Of a stretch of 64,000 bases of DNA, positions 58,311 through 64,000 are shown in pieces. The translations under genes were made by a program, and so were the position numbers. Positions within the stretch are counted from its first letter, which is position 1. Each line of letters starts with the position of its first letter. The notes under the pieces were generated by a model. The model saw only the letters and a program-made list of their open reading frames with translations. It had not been told where the DNA came from and did not search any database. The stretch spans positions 186,001 through 250,000 of the forward strand of contig OZ025709.1 of assembly GCA_964019335.1 (NCBI GenBank). Direction: 5' to 3'. This DNA comes from Diplonema japonicum (lineage: Eukaryota; Euglenozoa; Diplonemea; Diplonemida; Diplonemidae).

Positions 58311-58406
58311 GTACTTCTTATATTTTCATGTTATCCCCACCACCTTCTCTCTAAAAAAAAAAAAAAAAATAGAGTCGAGGGACTCGTTCTTGCGAAGGGG
58401 AGAACA

Positions 58407-58457
58407 AATATATGAGTTAAAGGAGGCCGGTATTGGCGGCGCCCTACACCGGCCTCC
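58407..58457. repeat. 10-bp-stem hairpin preceded by a recurring leader
   Basis: 'aatatatgagttaaaggagg' runs into a perfect stem GGAGGCCGGT (58422-58431) / ACCGGCCTCC (58448-58457) with a 16-base GC-rich loop. The leader, with one change after it, also occurs near 5549-5575. Confidence 0.6.
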
Positions 58458-58845
58458 GCCCAACAAAGAAATCCTAACTAACACCAAGAGAAAAGAAAAG
58501 AAATAAAAAGGAAAAAAAAAAAAAAGGAGCAAGTGACGGGGGAATGGACACATACGCCAGTGTGGTAAGGGTGAGGGAGATCTCTCTCTTTCTTCAATCT
58601 CTCCTCCCGCCCTCTCTTCAATCCCTACACCTTTTACCACAACTTTCTTTCTTACTACCTTTTTTAAAACCCAACACAAACTTAACTAACAGACATCAGA
58701 GGAGGCAGAGAGGGGAGCTACAAGTAAAAAAAAAAAAAAAAAAAAAGAAGGCCGCACCACAAGAGAGAACCTGCAACTAGCGTTCTCTGCTTCTGTGGCG
58801 GTGGTGAGGTATCCCCCCACACACACTCCTTTCCTCTTCCCGCCA

Positions 58846-58877
<32 letters not shown>

Positions 58878-59456
58878 TTTCTACCCTCTTCTCCGAGAGA
58901 GCGAAAATATAAAAAAAAAAAAAATGAAGGGGAAAAAACAAAGTAAAGGAAGACACAATACAGATGGACGGAAACTTATTCTGTTTTTTTTTTTTTTTTT
59001 GCATTTGCTAATGTATCTCCTGAGTATGGTACAAAAAAAAGGGGGGGGGGAGTATGTGCGGGCAGAAGGGGAGAGGGGGAAAGAAAAAAAAAATACACAT
59101 TTTTGTTTTTTTTTTTTCACACGCGAGAACCACAGCACAATCTCCTGAGGTTTTTTCTTTTTTTTCTTTTTTTTTTCTTTTTTTTGAATGAGAACTACTA
59201 AGTCACCCCTCTCTCTTTTTTTCTTTCCTTTTTCTTTCCTCATTTTTTTTTTTTTTTTAAACTACATCCATCCTCTTCCTTCTACCCTTCGACCCCTTTG
59301 CCTCATCTCCCCCCCCTTTTTTTTTCTTCCCTGTGTTTGTCTTTTTTTTTTTTTTTTTTAAGGCGGCATGGGATAGAAGAAAAATAAATAAATAAACCAC
59401 CCTTTGAAATGTCAAAGCAAACTCCAGACTTTCTTGCCTTGCAAAAGAAGAAGGAG

Positions 59457-59487
<31 letters not shown>

Positions 59488-59688
59488 CTTTTAGATCAGC
59501 AGGGAACCCAAACACTTAGAGAGGTGTTGTGTGTTATTTCTTGATCACCAAAACGGGAAAAATGGAGTGCTTTCTTTTGTGTGAAAAGGGAAGGGAGGGG
59601 GGGGGAAACCCCCCAGGACCCCCTCCCCCCCTTTCAAACATAACATTAAAATAAGCTATAAAATCTGCGCTTGCAACATGCGGCACCG

Positions 59689-59722
<34 letters not shown>

Positions 59723-60114
59723 AACGTTTTACCCGCCCCCTTTTTTTCTTCGTTCTTTCATTTCTTTCTCATTTCAAGACGAGGGGGGTCAAAGGCGTTT
59801 CGAAAGTGAGCACAGGGGGGGTACTAAGCCTCCCTCCTGAGTGCACAAAATCTACTTCTTTTTTTTTTTCTGTTCTCCCCCTCTCTACCCCTCACTCTTT
59901 CTTTTCCCCAAGTGTTAAATATAGTAAAGAGAAATATACTAGGCAGGCCGACCGAAGAATAGTTCTTTTTGGGGATATAATTGACTTCGCCCCCCCTCCC
60001 CCACCACAAAAAATGGAAAAATAAACAAGCACTGTAAAACAAAAACAAAAACAAAAACAAAAACAAAAAAAAATTCGTCGTCCGGCATTAATTCTTTTTT
60101 CTTTTTTCTTTTTT

Positions 60115-60235
60115 TGAGCAGCTAGCTCAAACCTTTACGGCGCAGACACCCGTTGTGCCTAGGTGGATCCCTTCGTGGGAAGCCCTTCCTCGGGACACAA
60201 GCTCTGTATCACAGGCCCTCCACCTCTAAAAAAGC
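60115..60235. other. Small mixed-composition island
   Basis: About 120 bases of ordinary complexity ('ctttacggcgcagacacccg', 'cctaggtggatcccttcgtg') beside an (AAAAAC)n tract. The layout could be a short retroposon in minus orientation with an A-rich tail, or an RNA gene. No pol III boxes are convincing. Confidence 0.3.
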
Positions 60236-60831
60236 CGAGAATTTATTTTTTAAGGATTTAAGACAAGAACAGATAGAACCACAAGCTGGCAATTTTTTTT
60301 TTTTTTTTTTTTTTTTTTGTTTCTACAGTAAAAAATCGAGAAATGATAAAATATGCCTCCACGGACTGAGACAAAGGGTAGGGAGGAAACAGGTAAACAG
60401 GTAAAACGAAGAAAAGCAAAAGAACCAACCCAAATGAGAAGAGGGGGGGGGGGGGACATGAGGACTTTTTTTTCCATTTTTTTTATTTCTTTTTGTTTTC
60501 TTCCCTTTCTCGTATTGCACACATCAAACAGGGGGGGGGGGGGGGTAGAAGTGGGAAGGGCAAAAAAAGAAGAACAAGAAAATATGGTACACTTTTTTTT
60601 TTTTTTTTTTAAATTTCTCATTTCTTTTTTTTTCCCTTTTCTGTTTTTTGCCACTTCTTTGATATGGTACACTTTTTTTTTTTTTTTTTTTCCTTCTTCT
60701 TTCTTACAAAGGGGAGAAAAAAAAAGGGGGGAACAGGGAAACGAAACAAAAAAAAAAACAAAAAAAAGCACGAACACACTATCTCAATCTAGCTCTCGGT
60801 TTTTTTTCTTCTTTTTTTTTTTTCTTTCCCC

Positions 60832-61632
60832 TTAAAAATCACAAACTTCCATAGGGGGTGATATCGAGTCTAGCTTCAATTCAGCACCCATCGGTTTTCT
60901 CTGATATCTATTCTCGGAGAAGCATTGAGAACAAGCCACGTTCACCGGCAGTATTTTTTTCTTGGGGGTAGTGACATCTAGGATATTTTTGAGGGGGTTA
61001 AGAGACCGACTAGGCGGAACCGTTCCCACTAGATCTTCATTTTCCAGACTTTGATCCAAAGGCGCTTCATTGTCAAAACCTGACAAATCTAGATATGACC
61101 GGATCCGAACCGGGAAGCCACCGGCCATATCATCCAAACCTGAAACACTAATACTTTTACTGAATAATGGGCTTGATGGGCCCGCACCCATATATTCCCC
61201 GCTAACACATGGGTGTGCTAGCAGCCGGGAGAAATCGTCACTGCTCTGCAATTTCGGAAACGAGCAAATCACATTCTCGCCGGTTGTGCCTTGAAAAGGA
61301 AATGTGAGTGTATAAAATTTTTTTCTCCCCCCCCCCATACCTTTTTCTGCCAGGATGCTTTCAATCTCAGACCCTGCCAAAGCTTTAGGTGTCCCCGGCT
61401 CCGACAAATCAATCTAAAAAAAGAAAAAAGAAATAGAGATTTTTTTTTTTTTTTTTTATAATACCTGATATTTTGCTATCTTTACCAAAGGGGTAGGTGC
61501 ATATATAGCTGAGCCTTCCTCGTAGGAAGCTTCCTCCGAAACGGCTTGGCCTGCTCCAGTCCTGCTAGGTACTCTTGCAGGAATTGTAACTGGGGATGAC
61601 GGCAGCACAAGCGTAGCTAGACCTCCAGACAT
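60832..61632 (-). CDS. Hypothetical three-exon protein
   Basis: Predicted 232 residues from three exons: 61632-61465 (56 codons, MSGGLATLVLPSSPVTIPAR ...), 61413-61341 and 61289-60832. Intron 1 is 61464-61414 and intron 2 is 61340-61290; both are 51 nt, start GTAT and end AG. The joins keep the frame (phase 0, then phase 1). Intron 2 is a multiple of three without a stop, so the genomic frame reads through it. The protein is rich in Ser, Pro and Leu, with a lone CSQC pair near the C-terminus. I do not recognise a family and no membrane segment is visible. The start ATG is the first in the exon-1 frame. Confidence 0.72.
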
Positions 61633-61899
61633 TTTGTATTATTAAAGGGATTTTTTTTTTTTTGGAGGGAAAGAGAATGGAAGGGGGAAGATAGCAGCAA
61701 GAATTAAAAGGGAGAAATAATAAATAAAAAAAAGGAGAGAGATGGCAAGGTATTTTGTTTATATTGTTGCGATGAATGAGCCTCTTAAGAAAAAAATATA
61801 ATTAGGGTAGGGAAAGGGGGGGGGGGGGGGGGGGGGAGGATGCTTTTGTGATCACGATGTGTTTGCCAACCTGAAGTGAAAGTTATTATTTTTTGAGAA

Positions 61900-63218
61900 A
61901 ACTTCTAACTTGACCCCTAAGTTCGAGAAATGCTCAAAATCCACCCCCTTAGTTTGAGAAATGTTCAAGGTCTATCTTTAAGGAGGAAAAAGTTTCTGAT
62001 CCGGTCCCCAAGGTTTCTTAAATCTCTGTGTAGTACCCCAAATCTTCAAAAAAACTCATACTCACCCCTAAGTTTTAAAATGCGTGAATTCGGTCCCCTT
62101 AGTTTCATAAATGCTCAAAGTAGACCCCCTTGGTTTTCAAAATGTTCAAATCCGGACCCCTTAGTTTCGGAAATACACAACCTGGGCCCCCGATGTTTCA
62201 TAAATGCTCAACATTTTTTCACCCCAACATTTCCTACAGCTCTTTTCCCCATCATTATATCACAAAAACCAATCCTGGCTTTCTTTTTTTTTTTTTTTTT
62301 TATTTATAGTTTGATGAAGAAGTGGCAGAGTACCTGAGAGCCATTGACCCCACCAAATGGGCTGACTTGCACTTCCCCACCTGCTGTTTTGGAGTTTACA
62401 CCGACGGGAAGCACCAAGTCGACCTCAGAGGGACGTTCATCGTTGGCGCTAAAGCAGAGCTGCTCTTGCCCTCTCTTCAGGAGAGAAGGGCTTCCTTGCG
62501 CGCATCTCTGTACAGCCTGCTCAAAAGAGAGCATCGATGTCCTTGGCATGGTTGCCCCATTTCTTCGATATGGCTTTCATCGGCTTGCATACGCGGGTAT
62601 CCTCCAGCCCAAAATACCTGGGCCGAAGACGGCACTTTACCGCCCATTTTCAAGAAAGGTGTAGGGAGGAAAAAGAAGAGGATCCCCAGCAAGAGCGAAA
62701 GGAAGAATGCCTGCAGTCGTTGCGGTGTTCTTGGCCACAAAACTTCGGCGTGCACCAACTCTCCTGATCCTCCAAGAAGAAGCAAAGGTTTTCTTTCAAA
62801 TGCTGTAATCTTTTACACAGAAAGACACCTTCGACGCAGCCCTCTAAGAAGTAGCCTTGGTTACCCGGGCTGTCTTTTTCTTTTCCTTTCAAGTTGCCTA
62901 TTGTTAAGGAACATGCATGCGCACAACCTTGTTGAGCATTAATGAAACATAGGGGACCCAATCGGGTTATTCATGAAACTAAGGGGGGGTTTTTTGAGCA
63001 TTTTGAAAACTAAGGGGTTGACTTTGAGCGGTTTCCCACCGTAGGGGCCTAGTTAGGGCATTTGAAAACCTGAGGGGGCGGACTTTGAACACTTTGGAAA
63101 CTTAGGGGGCGGGATTTGAGCGTTTTGAAGACTTAGGGGGTGGACTTTGAGCATTTTGGAAACCTAGGGGTCGGAATTTGAGCGGTTCAGAAACTTAGGG
63201 GTCGAGTTAGGACTCTAG
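61900..63218. mobile_element. MULE-like transposon relic with tandem-array inverted ends
   Basis: Left side (61900-62235) is an array of about 30-40-bp degenerate units with core GACCCCTAAGTTT ... AATGCTCAAA. The right side (62940-63218) holds the same units in inverted orientation (TTTGAGCATTTTGAAAACTA then GGGG). The outermost parts align as inverted repeats: left CTAACTTGACCCCTAAGTT, right complement CTAACTCGACCCCTAAGTT. Between the arrays lies a degraded transposase C-terminal region (62310-62775). Confidence 0.78.
62310..62775 (+). pseudogene. MULE (Mutator-like) transposase C-terminal remnant, frameshifted
   Basis: The only convincing plus-strand coding relic. Frame 1 gives YLRAIDPTKWADLHFPTCCF then GVYTD (62322 on), which fits the MULE 'W..aHFp..RfG..Ts' region. 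The +1 frame then gives a SWIM zinc finger, C-x-C-x(9)-C-x-H, at 62461-62505 (CSCPLFRREGLPCAH), followed by YAGILQPKIPGPKTALYRPF. Back in frame 1, GRKKKRIPSKSE leads to a CCHC zinc knuckle at 62709-62753 (CSRCGVLGHKTSAC). SWIM, then a basic 'GR-K-R' segment, then CCHC is the typical MuDR-family order. At least two frameshifts break it, and the catalytic DDE core is missing, so it cannot encode an active enzyme. The 5' edge 'tttatag' at 62303-62309 could be an old splice acceptor. Confidence 0.78.
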
Positions 63219-63390
63219 TTATTTTTTTTATTGAAACAAGAAACAGAAGTTTAAAAAAAAAATAAAAAAATACATTCACAAAAAAAAAGGGGGGAAAAAA
63301 CAAAACAAAAAAGAAAGAGAGAAAAAAGGCGATGTTTAAGGGCAAATCCGACTTGAGGACCACCCTTAAAAAAAGATCTAGTTTAAGAAA

Positions 63391-64000
63391 TCACCACACC
63401 CGTTGGGGCCCTGTAAACACCGGGGACCCAGCATCCACAAACATATCGGGACAAGATAAGGCAAGGCATCTCAGCAGGCTCTTTGTTGCTATCGTTGTAG
63501 CTTCCTGGGGCACGACACCTTGCTGCTGCCTTCTTGCAGGAGAAACATCGCTGGAACCACAGTTTGAGCCTGCAAGATGCTGAAACGCTTGGAGGCCCGC
63601 GTTAAAAAAAGCAAGCGAGGCAGCCCTGCGATGCGGAGCAGCAGTGTATTTATACAGCAAGGACAAGAGCGTCACAAAAGGAAAAGTAGGTTCAGACCAA
63701 GTCCCTGAAGGGAGCGATGCCACTGTGTGCTTAACGACATCATCAAGCAGCAGGTTGATGACAGAAGGAGGAAGGTGAAAAGAGTGCGAAAGCTGGGAGT
63801 GAACCGATACCGCGGTAAGGTAACCCGAGATGGCACCGAAACGTATTGTCCCAGGGTTTTGTATCTCCTCGTACTCTTCGAATATTCTTCTCAGCACCAC
63901 CAAGTCACCGTGGGTGAGCTTGAAACACCGCTCCGCCCTGGGGCGTTCCCTCCGTCTCCACTCTGCTTCTGCCCCGTACCAAACATCATGACCTCCACCA
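63391..64000 (-). CDS. Partial hypothetical protein, runs off the right edge
   Basis: The minus-strand frame is open from the window edge (GGHDVWYGAEAEWRRRER ...) through DLVVLRRIFEEYEE to a TGA stop at 63391, about 203 codons, with the N-terminus outside the window. It looks helical (SVINLLLDDVVKHTVASL; FVTLLSLLYKYTAAPHRRAA) with no motif I know. It may be an organellar helical-repeat type protein, but that is a guess. Composition matches the host genes, not the neighbouring transposon relic. Confidence 0.6.
   Translation of the reverse strand, partial: GGGHDVWYGAEAEWRRRERPRAERCFKLTHGDLVVLRRIFEEYEEIQNPGTIRFGAISGYLTAVSVHSQLSHSFHLPPSVINLLLDDVVKHTVASLPSGTWSEPTFPFVTLLSLLYKYTAAPHRRAASLAFFNAGLQAFQHLAGSNCGSSDVSPARRQQQGVVPQEATTIATKSLLRCLALSCPDMFVDAGSPVFTGPQRVW

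Larger units (their letters stand above)
57291..60831. other. Long intergenic region with two GC-rich islands
   Basis: Mostly homopolymers and purine/pyrimidine-rich DNA. Three parts stand out: a GC-rich island at about 58020-58310, a hairpin with a shared leader sequence at 58407-58457, and a smaller island at about 60115-60235 next to an (AAAAAC)n microsatellite at about 60036-60069. Open frames elsewhere are homopolymer translations. Confidence 0.6.

Overview
This is nuclear DNA from a unicellular eukaryote. The evidence is a tRNA-Asn with internal promoter geometry, short GT-AG introns (47, 56, 51 and 51 nt) in two gene families, eukaryotic domains (RhoGEF, FYVE, PH, SH3, EF-hand, PPR, RanBP2 zinc finger, mitochondrial carrier, ribosomal protein eL28) and relics of eukaryotic DNA transposons. 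Stop codons TAA, TAG and TGA all look normal. Every host gene I can support lies on the minus strand across 64 kb. That one-way layout recalls the gene clusters of Euglenozoa, and the cis-introns and RhoGEF would fit a free-living lineage such as a diplonemid better than a trypanosomatid. The lineage is inference: I saw no spliced-leader gene or other diagnostic marker. Intergenic DNA is full of long A/T runs and some G/C runs.

Layout, left to right. 0.8-8.2 kb: a tandem duplication of a cell-surface protein gene (LVIVD beta-propeller, Pro/Thr stalk, one membrane span). 8.8-10.5 kb: a ten-finger RanBP2-type protein with a PARP-like C-terminal domain. 10.9-11.9 kb: a PPR-like protein. 13.9-17.4 kb: a large C2HC/CxxC zinc-finger protein and a small membrane protein. 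18.0-24.5 kb: a Kelch/SH3/PDZ-like protein and a DUF3626-like protein with Tudor-like modules and one RanBP2 finger. 26.3-27.4 kb: a tandem pair of palindrome-rich inverted-repeat elements. 27.4-35.2 kb: two paralogous MMPL/RND transporters. 36.6-40.7 kb: a RhoGEF whose catalytic domain is interrupted by three EF-hands, followed by PH and three FYVE-like fingers. 40.8-41.3 kb: a TTAA-flanked (piggyBac-type) miniature element. 41.7-42.7 kb: two eL28 genes. 42.8-45.9 kb: a PPP phosphatase and a leucine-rich repeat protein. 46.2-53.9 kb: a 2,591-residue protein of about 30 short repeats with a C-terminal zinc cluster. 54.7 kb: tRNA-Asn. 54.8-56.2 kb: an element whose inverted ends are arrays of short repeats. 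56.3-57.3 kb: a mitochondrial carrier. 60.8-61.6 kb: a three-exon hypothetical gene. 61.9-63.2 kb: a second array-ended element carrying a frameshifted MULE transposase remnant, on the plus strand. 63.4-64.0 kb: a partial gene running off the right edge.

The genes do not form one pathway. Shared themes are phosphoinositide/GTPase/calcium signalling (RhoGEF-EF-PH-FYVE), unusual zinc-finger proteins (five loci), domains nested inside other domains, and local gene duplication (LVIVD pair, transporter pair, eL28 pair, internal repeats). Almost every coding region is preceded within a few bases by a run of A on the coding strand, a consistent leader signature. The clearest unusual items are the EF-hand insertion in the RhoGEF, the two mobile elements with tandem-array termini, the piggyBac-type MITE, the giant repeat protein and the CxC-type RanBP2 finger array.
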